NCBI GenBank assembly: GCA_963667505.2
Contig: OY763490.2
Span: 2,728,001-2,792,000, forward strand
Direction: 5' to 3'
Origin: Aldehydirespirator sp963667505
GTDB lineage: Bacteria; Actinomycetota; Acidimicrobiia; Acidimicrobiales; Aldehydirespiratoraceae
Length of the DNA: 64,000 nucleotides
Both the position numbers and the translations under genes were made by a program. Each line of letters starts with the position of its first letter. Within the stretch, counting starts at the first letter, position 1. The notes under the pieces are model-generated. The model made no database searches, was not told the DNA's origin, and saw only the letters and a program-made list of their open reading frames with translations. Below, piece by piece: positions 33,948 through 42,616 of this stretch.

Positions 33948-35093
33948 ATGCGCAGAGTGGACGCCGAAGTAGTCGACGCCTACATCGACCCCGAGAGGTG
34001 CTGCAACCAGGGCAGCATCGTGAAGCTCCAGAACGGCGACCTGCTGCTGGGCTACAACGAGGAGCGGGGCCCGATGCACGCCGACACCGGCCGGTCGTGC
34101 CTGATCAAGTCGTCCGACGGCGGCCGGAGTTGGGATCCGAGCACCCGAGTGGTGGTGGAGGACTACACCGAGCACACCGGCAACTGGGACTGCGCCTTCG
34201 CCCAGATCAGCGACGGCACCATTATCATGCACACCCGCATCTGCGGCTTCATCAACGCCCCCGGAGCCATCGCCAACCGCATCGACGAGCAGGCGATGGG
34301 CTACGTCCAGGCCCACCAGACCGGCTATGCGGTCTACAAGTCCACCGACGACGGGGACACATGGAACGGCCCGATCCCGGTCAGCACGTACCCGATCGCC
34401 GATTCGGGCACTGCAGGGTGCCTGGCGGGCGGAACCGGGTCGGGCCATGTGGTGGAGCTGCCCGACGGGGGGCTGCTGATGCCGCTTGAGGGCACCCTCA
34501 GCCCCGACGGCTACATACTCGGCGGCGGCGTCAACTGGGAGCCGTCGCGCTGCTTCCTGCTGCGCTCCGACGACGGCGGGGACACCTGGCACCACTGGGG
34601 GACGATGGCCTTCGACCCGGCCTCGATCATCAACTTCCAGGAGCCGTCGCTGACCCGCATGTCCAACGGCCGGCTGGTGTCGATGATCCGGGTGCTGTTC
34701 CGGCCAGCCCGCTACGACTACCAGTGGGTGACCCACTCCGAGGACGACGGCGTGACCTGGGCACCGCCCAAGCGGACCCGGCTGTGGGGGTATCCCGCCG
34801 ACATGATCCAGCTCCAGGACGGCCGGGTGCTGAGCGTGTACAGCTACCGGGCCAAGCCGATGGACGTTCGTGGCTGCACGTCGGAGGACGGCATCAACTG
34901 GGACCCGGCCGACGAGTTCATCATCGCCGACTGCCACTCGCCTGAGCGCGAGGTTCACCGGCAGTACTGGCACATCGGCTACCCGACGGTGGTGCAGCTC
35001 GACGACGGCACGATCGTGACCGCCTACCACGAGTACACCAAGGACGAATGGCCCATCCAGTACATGCAGACCGCCCGCTTCCGGCTCGACTGA
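33948..35093 (+). CDS. BNR-repeat sialidase-like protein (GH33-type six-bladed propeller)
   Basis: 381-aa protein with five Asp-box motifs (SxDxGxxW): SSDGGRSWD, STDDGDTWN, SDDGGDTWH, SEDDGVTWA and SEDGINWD. There is an early Arg/Asn-rich segment and a late YPTVVQLDDGTIVTAYH. No signal peptide, so apparently cytoplasmic. ATG 33948 has AGGAGGA upstream. In bacteria such proteins are often annotated exo-alpha-sialidase but many act on other glycosides or are lyase-like. It opens a catabolic series (dehydrogenase, dehydratase, amidohydrolase, dioxygenase) behind a GntR operator. Confidence 0.8.
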   Translation: MRRVDAEVVDAYIDPERCCNQGSIVKLQNGDLLLGYNEERGPMHADTGRSCLIKSSDGGRSWDPSTRVVVEDYTEHTGNWDCAFAQISDGTIIMHTRICGFINAPGAIANRIDEQAMGYVQAHQTGYAVYKSTDDGDTWNGPIPVSTYPIADSGTAGCLAGGTGSGHVVELPDGGLLMPLEGTLSPDGYILGGGVNWEPSRCFLLRSDDGGDTWHHWGTMAFDPASIINFQEPSLTRMSNGRLVSMIRVLFRPARYDYQWVTHSEDDGVTWAPPKRTRLWGYPADMIQLQDGRVLSVYSYRAKPMDVRGCTSEDGINWDPADEFIIADCHSPEREVHRQYWHIGYPTVVQLDDGTIVTAYHEYTKDEWPIQYMQTARFRLD

Positions 35094-35217
35094 GAGGCCG
35101 TCTCGACCGGGAGATCAGCCCTGTCCTCGCCGGAGCGGCGCGCGGCGCGAGTGGGCTGTGAGCGCCCGCAGTATGGGCCGGATTCGCCCGCCTACCCGCT
35201 CGGCCTCTTAGCGACAC

Positions 35218-36282
35218 GTGACGTCACGTCCTGAATCGCGTCAATCCGCTCGGCCTCCGAGGCTGCTCATCGCCGTGGACGCCTTCGGAGACGACCACAT
35301 CCAAACCCTGTTGGACGCCGTCGGGGCGGCTGCATGTGACCAGCCCGATGTCGCCGACGATCCTCGCAGCGCTGGAATGTCAGACGACGCCGCAGGTCGA
35401 ACAGTCTGGGATCGGCTCGGGCAGGACGCCTCCGCGGCCGAGTATCGGCGGGCGATGGCCGCCGCCGACGTCATGGTCGGCTGGCCTGACCCGGACCTGC
35501 TAGCAGCCAGCCCGCTGCGGCTGCTGCTGCTGCCCAGCGCGGGTTACGAGGAGTACCTGACCCCGGAGCTGGCCGCGAAGGCGGGGCTGGTGGTGTGCAA
35601 CGCGGGCGGGGCCTACTCCGAGGGGGTGGCCGAGCATTGCGTGGCCATGATGCTGGCCCTGGCCCGCCGTCTGCCCGAGTACCTGGCGGCCATGCCCAGG
35701 CGCAGTTGGGACCATCTGCACCGCCACGGCCGGCTAGCGGGCTCGACGGCGTGCGTGATCGGGCTGGGAACTCTGGGGTCGGCTATCGCTCGGCGCTGCG
35801 CGGCGTTGGGGATGCGCGTGGTGGGAGTGCGTCGGCATCCGGACCGGCCCAGCCCGAACGTGTCGGAGGTATTCGGGTCCGAGAATCTGGTGCGGGCGGT
35901 CGCCGGGGCCGACCATGTGGTGGGGGCGCTACCCGGTGGGGAGGCCACCCGGGGTCTGATCAGCCGCGAGGTGATCTCGGCCATGAAGCCGGGGGCCTGC
36001 TTCTACAACGTGGGCCGGGGACCGTCGGTAGACGAGGAGGCCCTAGTGGAGCGGCTGGCCGACGGGCACCTGGCCGGGGCCGGCCTCGACGTGTTCGCCA
36101 CCGAGCCGCTGCCTGCCGACAGCCCGCTGTGGGGCATGGAGAATGTCATCGTGACGCCCCACATGGCCGGCTACACCTGGGACTACGCCGACGAGCTGTG
36201 CGCGGTCTTCGCCGCCAACTTGGCTGCGTATGTTGCCGGCGAGCCGCCGCCCAACGCAGTCGACCTGTCGGCAACGGCATGA
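35218..36282 (+). CDS. D-2-hydroxyacid dehydrogenase (NAD(P)-dependent)
   Basis: 354-aa oxidoreductase. NAD motif VIGLGTLGSAIARRCAALGMRVVGVRR, conserved NVGRGPSVDEEALVERLADG and the catalytic triad regions (Arg in GALPGGEATRGLI, Glu in DVFATEPLP, His in VTPHMAGYT). Substrate-domain Ser-Ala-Gly-Tyr (LPSAGYEEYL) aligns with the SxG substrate loop. GTG 35218. The stop overlaps ATG 36279 (ATGA). Probably interconverts a 2-keto and 2-hydroxy acid in the sugar-acid-like pathway of this region. Confidence 0.85.
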   Translation: MTSRPESRQSARPPRLLIAVDAFGDDHIQTLLDAVGAAACDQPDVADDPRSAGMSDDAAGRTVWDRLGQDASAAEYRRAMAAADVMVGWPDPDLLAASPLRLLLLPSAGYEEYLTPELAAKAGLVVCNAGGAYSEGVAEHCVAMMLALARRLPEYLAAMPRRSWDHLHRHGRLAGSTACVIGLGTLGSAIARRCAALGMRVVGVRRHPDRPSPNVSEVFGSENLVRAVAGADHVVGALPGGEATRGLISREVISAMKPGACFYNVGRGPSVDEEALVERLADGHLAGAGLDVFATEPLPADSPLWGMENVIVTPHMAGYTWDYADELCAVFAANLAAYVAGEPPPNAVDLSATA

Positions 36283-36357
36283 GGAGCCGCGGGCTTGCTC
36301 GATGGCGTCCACGTCTCCGCGCGGCGACCGGTCGACCTGTCGGGGACGGCATGAGGA
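36259..36357 (+). repeat. 72-bp spaced duplication at the dehydrogenase/dehydratase junction
   Basis: The 27-bp segment spanning the dehydrogenase stop (36259-36285) recurs at 36331-36357 with two mismatches (GTCGACCTGTCGG..ACGGCATGAGGA). The 72-bp period is a multiple of three, so ATG 36279 and ATG 36351 are both in frame with the enolase-superfamily gene and the junction could extend its N-terminus. Confidence 0.65.
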
Positions 36358-36482
36358 ACAGCGCGTCTGCTGGCAGCCGACGTGTGACGTTTGACCGTCT
36401 CAAACTGCGACTCGTGACGGACGCTGGCGGACCCGGCGGCGACCCACGGTGCCAGAGACGCCAGCGGCTCGGGGACGGCGAC

Positions 36483-37607
36483 TTGAGGATCACGGGGATG
36501 GTCACCCGGGTGCTGGGGCTGGACGCGCAGCCCTGGTACGGCGACCGCCCGATACCTGACGACGTGCCGCCGGTGTGGCACTTCCCGCTGACGTGCGTCA
36601 CTACCGACGAGGGCATCGACGGCTACACGATGGGCTACGGCGCCAACGGCGAGGGGATCGGCTCGGCCCACCAGCTCCACGATGTGTACCTGCGGGCCAT
36701 CCTCGGCCGCGACCCCCGCCAGCACGAGGAGCTCTGGCGCGAGCTGATGAACCTCAACCGCCACCTCTACCCCATCAGCGACGGCCTGTTGGGCATGCTC
36801 GACGTGGCCTTCTGGGACATCAAGGCCAAAGCCGCCGGGGTGCCGATCGCCGAGCTGCTGGGGGTAGTCCGCACCGAGGTGCCCGCCTACCGCACCGGCT
36901 CGCACTGGAACCTGACCCCCGCCGACACCTTCGCCGAGGCCCTCGACATGAAGCAGCAGGGCTACCGGGGCTACAAGCTGACCCTCTACGACGGCCCGGA
37001 CGCCGACATCCCCCGCGCCGAAGCCGCTCGCGAGGCCGTGGGCGACCGCTTCCCGCTCATGCTGGACGCGGTGGCGGAGTACAGCTTCGAGCAGGCCATC
37101 GAAGTGGGCGAGGCCCTAGCCCGTCTCGGCTACCGCTGGTTCGAGGAGCCGGTCCCCGACCGCGACATTGCGACGCTGGAGCAACTGACCCAGCGCCTGG
37201 AGATCCCCGTCCTGGCCACCGAGACCGTCAGCCTGCGCGAGCTGCCCCAGTTCATCGAGCGCCGGGCCGTCGACATCGCCCGGGGCGACGTGTTCATCAA
37301 GGCGGGCATCACCGGCCTGCGCAAGGCGCTGGCCATGTGCGACCGGGCCGGCATGAACCTGGAGATCCACGCCCTGCACTCGTCGCTGCTCGACATCGCC
37401 AACCTGCACGTGGCCTGCTCGGTGCGCAACTGCGAGTTCTTCGAGCTGCACCACCCGATGTTCCGCTTCGCCGTCAAGGGCGCCCCCCTCGACATAGACG
37501 CCGACGGCTGCCTGCACCTGCCCACCGGCCCCGGCCTGGGCGTGGAACTCGACTGGGACTGGATCGACGACAACACTGTTGTCGAGCTCGAGGGGCTGAA
37601 CCACTAG
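36483..37607 (+). CDS. enolase-superfamily (mandelate racemase/sugar-acid dehydratase-like) enzyme
   Basis: About 374 aa from the TTG at 36483. Metal and acid/base pattern of the MR group: YRGYKLTLYD (Lys region), PLMLDAVAEYSF (D), YRWFEEPVPD (E), LATETVSLREL (E) and a C-terminal His (NLEIHALHSSLLDIA). The SDGLLGMLDVAFWDIKAKAAGVPIAELLG segment is typical of the superfamily. It would abstract an alpha-proton from a carboxylate, usually dehydrating an aldonic acid. Start is unclear: ATG 36279 and 36351 lie in frame but the extra residues look non-homologous; ATG 36498 is also possible. Confidence 0.8.
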   Translation: MRITGMVTRVLGLDAQPWYGDRPIPDDVPPVWHFPLTCVTTDEGIDGYTMGYGANGEGIGSAHQLHDVYLRAILGRDPRQHEELWRELMNLNRHLYPISDGLLGMLDVAFWDIKAKAAGVPIAELLGVVRTEVPAYRTGSHWNLTPADTFAEALDMKQQGYRGYKLTLYDGPDADIPRAEAAREAVGDRFPLMLDAVAEYSFEQAIEVGEALARLGYRWFEEPVPDRDIATLEQLTQRLEIPVLATETVSLRELPQFIERRAVDIARGDVFIKAGITGLRKALAMCDRAGMNLEIHALHSSLLDIANLHVACSVRNCEFFELHHPMFRFAVKGAPLDIDADGCLHLPTGPGLGVELDWDWIDDNTVVELEGLNH

Positions 37608-37630
37608 TCGGGGGCAGCGGGGAGGAAGCC

Positions 37631-38647
37631 ATGGACTTGGACCGGTTCGACTGGCTGGCACTGCGCCAGGAGGAGGCGATCGACCCCGAGCGGCCGATCG
37701 TTGACGCCCACCACCACTTGTGGGAAGGGCGTCAGTGGGGCGGACGCATAGGCCCATATCTGCTGCCGCAGCTGCTGGAGGACATGACCGGCACCCACAA
37801 TGTCGTCAAGAGCGTGTTCGTGGACTGCAGGGCGAACTACGACTCCGAACGCGAACCCCACATGCAGCCGGTCGGCGAGACCGAGTTCGTGGCCGGTCAG
37901 GCCGACACGGCCGACGCGGCGGGCGGGCCCACGATCGCGGGGATCGTCAGCCATGCCGACCTGCTGCGGGGCGAGGCCGTCGAGGAGGTTCTGGCCGCCC
38001 ACGACGCGTCCGGCGGGGGCCGCTTCCGGGGGATTCGCCACGCCACCGCCTGGGATCCCAGCGACGAGATACACAACAGCCACCACCGCCCGTTCCAGCA
38101 CATGATGGGCGCCCCCGAGTTCAGGGCGGGGGCGAGCACGCTGGCCCGGATGGGGTTCAGCTTCGACGCCTGGCTGTACCATCCCCAACTGTCGGAACTG
38201 GCCGCGCTGGCCCGGGCCGTGCCCGAGCTGACCATCGTCTTGAACCACCTGGGCGGGCCGCTGGGCGTTGGCCCCTACGGCCCGGCCCGTGAGCAGGCCC
38301 GGGCCGACTGGAAGGCCTCGATGCGCCTGGTGGCGGCCTGCCCGAACGTGGTGCTCAAGGTGGGCGGGATCGGCATGGACATCTACTACGGCACAGGCTG
38401 GACGGTCGCCGATGTGCCGCCGGGATCGGAGGAGGTGGCCGCCTACTGGGACGACGACGTGCGCTTCTGCATCGACACTTTCGGCCCCGACCGGTGCCTG
38501 TTCGAGTCGAACTTCCCGGTCGACCGCCAGACGCTGACGTACCCAGTGCTGTGGAACGCGCTCCAGATCATGGCCGCGGGCTACACCGACGCCGAGCAGG
38601 ACGCGCTGTTCTCGGGCACCGCCACCCGCGTCTACCGCCTGGCGTGA
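37631..38647 (+). CDS. amidohydrolase_2-family hydrolase/lactonase-like
   Basis: 338-aa TIM-barrel metal hydrolase: N-terminal PIVDAHHHLW (HxH), then GFSFDAWLYHPQL, LTIVLNHLGGP and a late DRCLFESNFPVD. This branch contains sugar lactonases (L-fucono-/L-rhamnono-lactonase type) and decarboxylases. Lying 24 bases after the dehydratase gene with GGAGGAAG before ATG 37631, a lactonase step feeding the sugar-acid dehydratase is the simplest reading. Confidence 0.82.
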   Translation: MDLDRFDWLALRQEEAIDPERPIVDAHHHLWEGRQWGGRIGPYLLPQLLEDMTGTHNVVKSVFVDCRANYDSEREPHMQPVGETEFVAGQADTADAAGGPTIAGIVSHADLLRGEAVEEVLAAHDASGGGRFRGIRHATAWDPSDEIHNSHHRPFQHMMGAPEFRAGASTLARMGFSFDAWLYHPQLSELAALARAVPELTIVLNHLGGPLGVGPYGPAREQARADWKASMRLVAACPNVVLKVGGIGMDIYYGTGWTVADVPPGSEEVAAYWDDDVRFCIDTFGPDRCLFESNFPVDRQTLTYPVLWNALQIMAAGYTDAEQDALFSGTATRVYRLA

Positions 38648-38724
38648 CCAGTCCGAACTGGTCCGGCGAGATCACACGCCGGGTGCGACTTCAGGGCTGG
38701 TTGCAGGTTCAGTAGGGTCAGGTT

Positions 38725-39561
38725 GTGGGTGGGGGCGTTCTTGGGGCTGAGTTGCGGTTTCCTCTGGATGTGGGCGAGATCGAGGCGTATCACCGTGATG
38801 GGGTGGTGGGGCCGTTCCGGTTGGTGTCGCCCGATGTGATGGCGTCGATGCGGGAACGGATCGTGGACGAGATCATCGTCGCCGGAGAGCCACTCGATGA
38901 CCCTCATGTGGAGTACCACGACCGACATCTCGACCATGAGACGGTCTGCCGCCTGTGCCGGGCACCGGAGCTAGTGGACCGCATCGCCTCGCTGATCGGC
39001 CCCGACCTGCTGATCTGGCGCAGCAACTTCCAGATCAAGCAGCCGTTGGCCGAGGCCGCCGGCGACGAGAAGCGCTACACCGAGGTGCCGTGGCACCAGG
39101 ACGGCGCCTACTTCGATCTGCGGCCCCCGGTGTGGGTGTCGGCCTGGATCGCCATCACCGAAGCGACGCTCGACAACGGCTGCCTGCAAGTGGTCCGGGG
39201 CTCGCACACCAGCACCTTCGACCACGATGCGGACGACACCCGTCACTCGTTCCACCAGGCCGTCCCGACCGAGGCCATCGATCCCGACGACATCCGGGCC
39301 TTCGAGCTGGAGCCGGGGCAGTTCGTGCTGTTCAGCGAGAACGCCCTGCACGGGTCCGGCCCCAACCGCACCGCCCACCCCCGAATCGGGCTGTCGCCCC
39401 GGGTCATGCCCCCCTTCGTGCAGGTGACCGGCAACCCCCTCTACGCAGGCCGCGACCGGGCCCGCCACGCCCCCGACGAACCCCGCGAGGTAGCAGTCCT
39501 ACGCGGCCACGACTACACCGGCCGCCACCAAGTAGTGCCCCTCCCCTGCCCCACCACCTGA
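38725..39561 (+). CDS. phytanoyl-CoA dioxygenase (PhyH)-family oxygenase
   Basis: 278-aa Fe(II)/2-oxoglutarate-type oxygenase. Iron triad HxD...H in VPWHQDGAYFDL and SENALHGSGPNRT; the 2-oxoglutarate Arg is probably in NRTAHPRIGLSPR. DNGCLQVVRGSH is the family signature. GTG 38725 used. It ends the sialidase-dehydrogenase-dehydratase-lactonase series. A second, distant PhyH gene is at 50532 beside the GntR regulator. Confidence 0.85.
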   Translation: MGGGVLGAELRFPLDVGEIEAYHRDGVVGPFRLVSPDVMASMRERIVDEIIVAGEPLDDPHVEYHDRHLDHETVCRLCRAPELVDRIASLIGPDLLIWRSNFQIKQPLAEAAGDEKRYTEVPWHQDGAYFDLRPPVWVSAWIAITEATLDNGCLQVVRGSHTSTFDHDADDTRHSFHQAVPTEAIDPDDIRAFELEPGQFVLFSENALHGSGPNRTAHPRIGLSPRVMPPFVQVTGNPLYAGRDRARHAPDEPREVAVLRGHDYTGRHQVVPLPCPTT

Positions 39562-39630
39562 GGGCACCGAAAGAGCCAACTGCGGTGGTGGATTACCGCG
39601 GGCCAACGCCTCGGCCTGGATCGATTGCGG

Positions 39631-39646
39631 ACAACACATCTGTTGT
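39631..39646. promoter_or_regulatory. inverted repeat upstream of hicAB
   Basis: ACAACA-CATC-TGTTGT, perfect 6-bp arms with a 4-base spacer, 16 bases before the hicA start. The position suits an autorepressor site for HicB. Confidence 0.55.
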
Positions 39647-39661
39647 GTATCGTCGGTTTCG

Positions 39662-39850
39662 GTGAACGCGGGTGAAATGCGCCGCTGGCTGCGCAAGCAG
39701 GGCTGCACCTTCCATACGCACAAGGGCGGCAGCGGGCATCTCACCGTCCGACGTGGGAACCGGACCAGCCAGTTGCCGATGCACGGAGGACGCAAGGAAC
39801 TGGGGAAAAGCCTAGTCGCCAAGATCAAGAAGGACCTGGGATTGAACTGA
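39662..39850 (+). CDS. hicA: HicA-family mRNA interferase toxin
   Basis: 62-aa protein with the double-stranded RNA-binding-like HicA fold: EMRRWLRKQGCTFHTHKGGSGHLTVRR, where the His of SGH is the catalytic residue, and a basic C-terminal GKSLVAKIKKDLGLN. GTG 39662. Its stop overlaps the hicB start (TGATG). Confidence 0.85.
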   Translation: MNAGEMRRWLRKQGCTFHTHKGGSGHLTVRRGNRTSQLPMHGGRKELGKSLVAKIKKDLGLN

Positions 39851-40293
39851 TGCTCGCATATCCGATCATGCTCGAAGACGACGACGACACCGTCTTGGCG
39901 ATGTCGCCCGACTTTTCGGAGTTGGCCACCTTCGGGGACGACCGCGAGGAGGCAGTCGCTCGCGCGGTGGACGCGCTAGAGGAGGCGATCGCCGCCCGCA
40001 TCCACGACCGCAAGGACATCCCTCCGCCTTCGCGAGGCGATGTCTACGCCATTCTGCCGACGCTCACCTCCGTGAAGGTGCTGCTCTACCAGGGCATGCG
40101 GGAACAGGGCATAGGCAAGGCCGAGCTGGCCCGGCGCCTGGGCTGGCACATGCCGCAGGTGGACCGGGTCCTCGACGTCGAGCACCGTTCGCGCCTGGAC
40201 CAGATCGACGCCGCCCTCGGAGCGATCGGCCAGCGCTTGGAAGTCACCGCCACAGCTGCTCCGAACCCGGCCGCGTCAGGAGCGGCGGGTTAG
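39850..40293 (+). CDS. hicB: HicB-family antitoxin
   Basis: 147-aa protein: N-terminal partial RNase-H-like HicB domain (YPIMLEDDDDTVLAMSPDFSELATFGDDREEAVARAVDALEEAI) and a C-terminal helix-turn-helix (GIGKAELARRLGWHMPQVDRVLD) for autoregulation. Overlaps hicA, as expected of a toxin-first HicAB module. Confidence 0.85.
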   Translation: MLAYPIMLEDDDDTVLAMSPDFSELATFGDDREEAVARAVDALEEAIAARIHDRKDIPPPSRGDVYAILPTLTSVKVLLYQGMREQGIGKAELARRLGWHMPQVDRVLDVEHRSRLDQIDAALGAIGQRLEVTATAAPNPAASGAAG

Positions 40294-40299
40294 CGGGGC

Positions 40300-40680
40300 T
40301 TAGCGGGGGGCTGGTTGGAGCCACCATATGAAGGAGTCGATGTCCTCGAGCATGGCGCCGTGGTCGCTGAGGAAGGCGGCGAGCGCGTCGGCTAGCACGG
40401 GCACATGGTTCGGCCCCAAGCGGGGGAACCGGCGGGCGTCGGCGAGGATCAGCCCGGAGTGTTGCTGCCCTGCGGCCAGGATGCGCTGGTGGGCTGACGC
40501 GAAGTCCTTCACATTCTCGGTGACGACCGCTCTGCCTTCGGCTGTTGCGCCCCGAACCAAGTCTTCGTCCGGCAGCCCCATGAGGGGTGGTCGCTCCTTG
40601 ACGGCGACCGCGTCGTGGCCCCAGTCTCGCAACAGGGCAGCGATCGCAGGCGCGTACATCTCGTCGAAGAGGAGCTTCAC
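40300..40680 (-). CDS. DUF5615 PIN-like toxin-type protein
   Basis: 126-aa protein starting VKLLFDEMYAPAIAALLRDWGHDAVAVKE, with LPDEDLVRGATAEGRAVVTENVKDF: the DUF5615 PIN-like nuclease fold with acidic residues D6, D50-region and N/D at TENVKDF. GTG 40680 overlaps the stop of the upstream gene (GTGA). Probable toxin partner of the DUF433-type protein. Confidence 0.78.
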   Translation of the reverse strand: MKLLFDEMYAPAIAALLRDWGHDAVAVKERPPLMGLPDEDLVRGATAEGRAVVTENVKDFASAHQRILAAGQQHSGLILADARRFPRLGPNHVPVLADALAAFLSDHGAMLEDIDSFIWWLQPAPR

Positions 40681-41099
40681 CCCGACAACAGGCTGCGCTC
40701 GTTCTCCCAGGCAGCCATCTCCCGGTCGGCGACCTCCAGGTTGTGCGCGATCTCGGCTTCGATCTCGTCGGTGAACTCGGCGTAGTACCGGCTGGCGGCG
40801 CGGGCCTCCCGCTCGGTGAGCCAGAGATACTCGGCCGTAGCGGCGATGCGCTCCTCGAGGCTTCCCTCCATGTCCCGCAACAGCGGGGCGATCTCCCACA
40901 CGTCGGGCCCTCTAGCCAACGCAGCGCGACGGCCTGCGGGGCCGTCTCGGAACACGATTCCCGGATGGGCGTCCATGCGCAGCCCCTCGTCGATCAGGCG
41001 CTCTCCTGTCGAGGAGATCGACTCTGCTCGCTCGGCCGCGCTCCGCTTGAGCCGCTCGTGGACGCCGGGACGCTTGAATCGGATCGATAGCACAGTCAT
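40677..41099 (-). CDS. DUF433/ribbon-helix-helix-type antitoxin
   Basis: 140-aa protein from ATG 41099 (MTVLSIRFKRPGVHERL). The central HPGIVFRDGPAGRRAALARGPDVWEIAPLL is the DUF433-like segment that commonly accompanies DUF5615 proteins; an acidic helical C-terminus follows. Antitoxin-first order and overlap with the PIN-like gene support a type II toxin-antitoxin pair. Convergent with hicAB. Confidence 0.75.
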   Translation of the reverse strand: MTVLSIRFKRPGVHERLKRSAAERAESISSTGERLIDEGLRMDAHPGIVFRDGPAGRRAALARGPDVWEIAPLLRDMEGSLEERIAATAEYLWLTEREARAASRYYAEFTDEIEAEIAHNLEVADREMAAWENERSLLSG

Positions 41100-41180
41100 G
41101 GCGACACTGTAGCCAGTTGTCACTAACTGGCCGCCCGCCCCTCGCCGGTTGCTCGCGCTGGTGCGTCACGCCCTACGGTC

Positions 41181-42392
41181 GTGTCGATGAGCAATGTGAC
41201 TGCTCCCTATCTGGCGCCGGGCAGGATCGGGTCGTTGACGCTGCGCAACCGGCTGGTGCGGGCTTCGACGTCGGAGACTATGGCTGCCGCCGACGGGGCG
41301 GGAACGCCGGAGCTGGCCGAGCTGTACGGCACGCTGGCCGCAGGCGGGGCGGGGCTGCTGCTCACCGGGCACATCTACGTGGAGCCCCGCGGCCAGGCCA
41401 GCGCCAACCAGCCCGGACTGTACGACGACCGCCTGGCGGGGTCGATGGTGCAGGTCACCGACGCGGTGCACGCCCGCGGAGGCCGGATCTTCGCGGAGAT
41501 CGGCCATGCGGGCAGCCAGACGATGATGCCCGAGGTGGGGCCGATCGCTCCGTCGCCCACCGCCAACGAGATGTACGGGCTGCAGCCCCGGGAGGCCACG
41601 CCCGACGACATCGAGGCGGCGGTCGTCGCTTTCGGGCAGGCGGCCCGGCGGGCCAAGGAGGCCGGATTCGACGGAGTCCACATCCACGGGGGCAACGGCT
41701 ACCTGATCTCTGAGTTCTCGTCGCCGGTCACCAACCAGCGCAGCGACGCCTGGGGCGGCGACGCCGAGCGCCGGGGCCGGTTCGTGCTGGCGGTGTACGA
41801 CGCGGTGCGGGCCGCGGTGGGCGACGACTTCTGCGTGACGGCCCGCATCGGGATCGGCGACTCCATTCCGGGCGGCCTCGAGGTGGCCGAGAGCGTGGCG
41901 CGGGTGCGCCTGCTGGCCGAGCGGGGGCTGGACGCGGTGGAGGTGTCCTACGGGATCATGCGCAGCTACCTGGAGAACATCCGCGCCTACGTGGCGGTCG
42001 GACCCGCCCAGGCGGCCCGGAACGGGCTCGTGCAGCGGCTAGTCAAGCCCGAGAGCGCCGAGGCCTACTACCGGCACTTCGCCCGGGCCGTCAAGGCGGT
42101 GGCGGACATCCCGGTGATCCTGGTCGGCGGGATCCGGACCACCCAGACCATGACCGACCTGCTCGAATCGGGCGACGCCGACTTTCTGGCCATGTCCCGG
42201 CCGTTCATCCGCGAGCCCGACCTGCCCGACAAGCTGGCCGCCGGGCGGACCGGCACCGTCGAATGCGTGTCCTGCAACATGTGCCTGGCCCATGACGGCT
42301 TCGAGCCTCTCCGCTGCTGGCGCACCAGCCCGGCGGCGGTGGCCGCCCACGTCTACACCCACCACATCCGCCGCCGCCTCGCCCGGAAGTGA
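41181..42392 (+). CDS. old-yellow-enzyme family NADH:flavin oxidoreductase
   Basis: 403-aa FMN TIM-barrel enzyme: LTLRNRLVRASTSETMA, GHAGSQTMMP, the active-site segment FDGVHIHGGNGYLISEFSSPVTNQRSDAWGG (H...H/N-GY) and C-terminal IPVILVGGIRTTQTMTDLL. A late CVSCNMCLAHDGFEPLRC keeps part of the Cys pattern of 2,4-dienoyl-CoA reductases, but there is no NAD-domain extension. It likely reduces an activated C=C bond. GTG 41181 or ATG 41187. Confidence 0.85.
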   Translation: MSMSNVTAPYLAPGRIGSLTLRNRLVRASTSETMAAADGAGTPELAELYGTLAAGGAGLLLTGHIYVEPRGQASANQPGLYDDRLAGSMVQVTDAVHARGGRIFAEIGHAGSQTMMPEVGPIAPSPTANEMYGLQPREATPDDIEAAVVAFGQAARRAKEAGFDGVHIHGGNGYLISEFSSPVTNQRSDAWGGDAERRGRFVLAVYDAVRAAVGDDFCVTARIGIGDSIPGGLEVAESVARVRLLAERGLDAVEVSYGIMRSYLENIRAYVAVGPAQAARNGLVQRLVKPESAEAYYRHFARAVKAVADIPVILVGGIRTTQTMTDLLESGDADFLAMSRPFIREPDLPDKLAAGRTGTVECVSCNMCLAHDGFEPLRCWRTSPAAVAAHVYTHHIRRRLARK

Positions 42393-42462
42393 GCTGGAGA
42401 CAGCGGCAGTCGGCCGGCAGCGGCCGATTCTGCGCCCGGCCCGATCAGCCGCCGGCGCAGGC

Positions 42463-42512
42463 AATCTCGGGGCGATTTCTGCGGACCTACCACACACAAC
42501 AAACCCGAGAAT
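42463..42512 (+). repeat. 50-bp terminal-inverted-repeat element, type B, copy 1
   Basis: AATCTCGGG ... CCCGAGAAT with 8 of 9 bases of the terminal inverted repeats matching. The interior includes GGCGATTTCTGCGGACCTAC and CACACACAACAAA. Same 50-bp length as type A elements. Confidence 0.8.
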
Positions 42513-42534
42513 CTGGCGGGCGGGGCGGGCGCAG

Positions 42535-42584
42535 AATCTCGGGGCGATTTCTGCGGACCTACCACACACAACAAACCCGAGAAT
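42535..42584 (+). repeat. 50-bp terminal-inverted-repeat element, type B, copy 2
   Basis: Identical in sequence to copy 1, 72 bases downstream, in the same orientation. Both lie between convergent genes, where a terminator would be expected. Confidence 0.85.
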
Positions 42585-42616
42585 CCGCAGGGGCCGGTGA
42601 TTTCCGCGGGTGGCGG

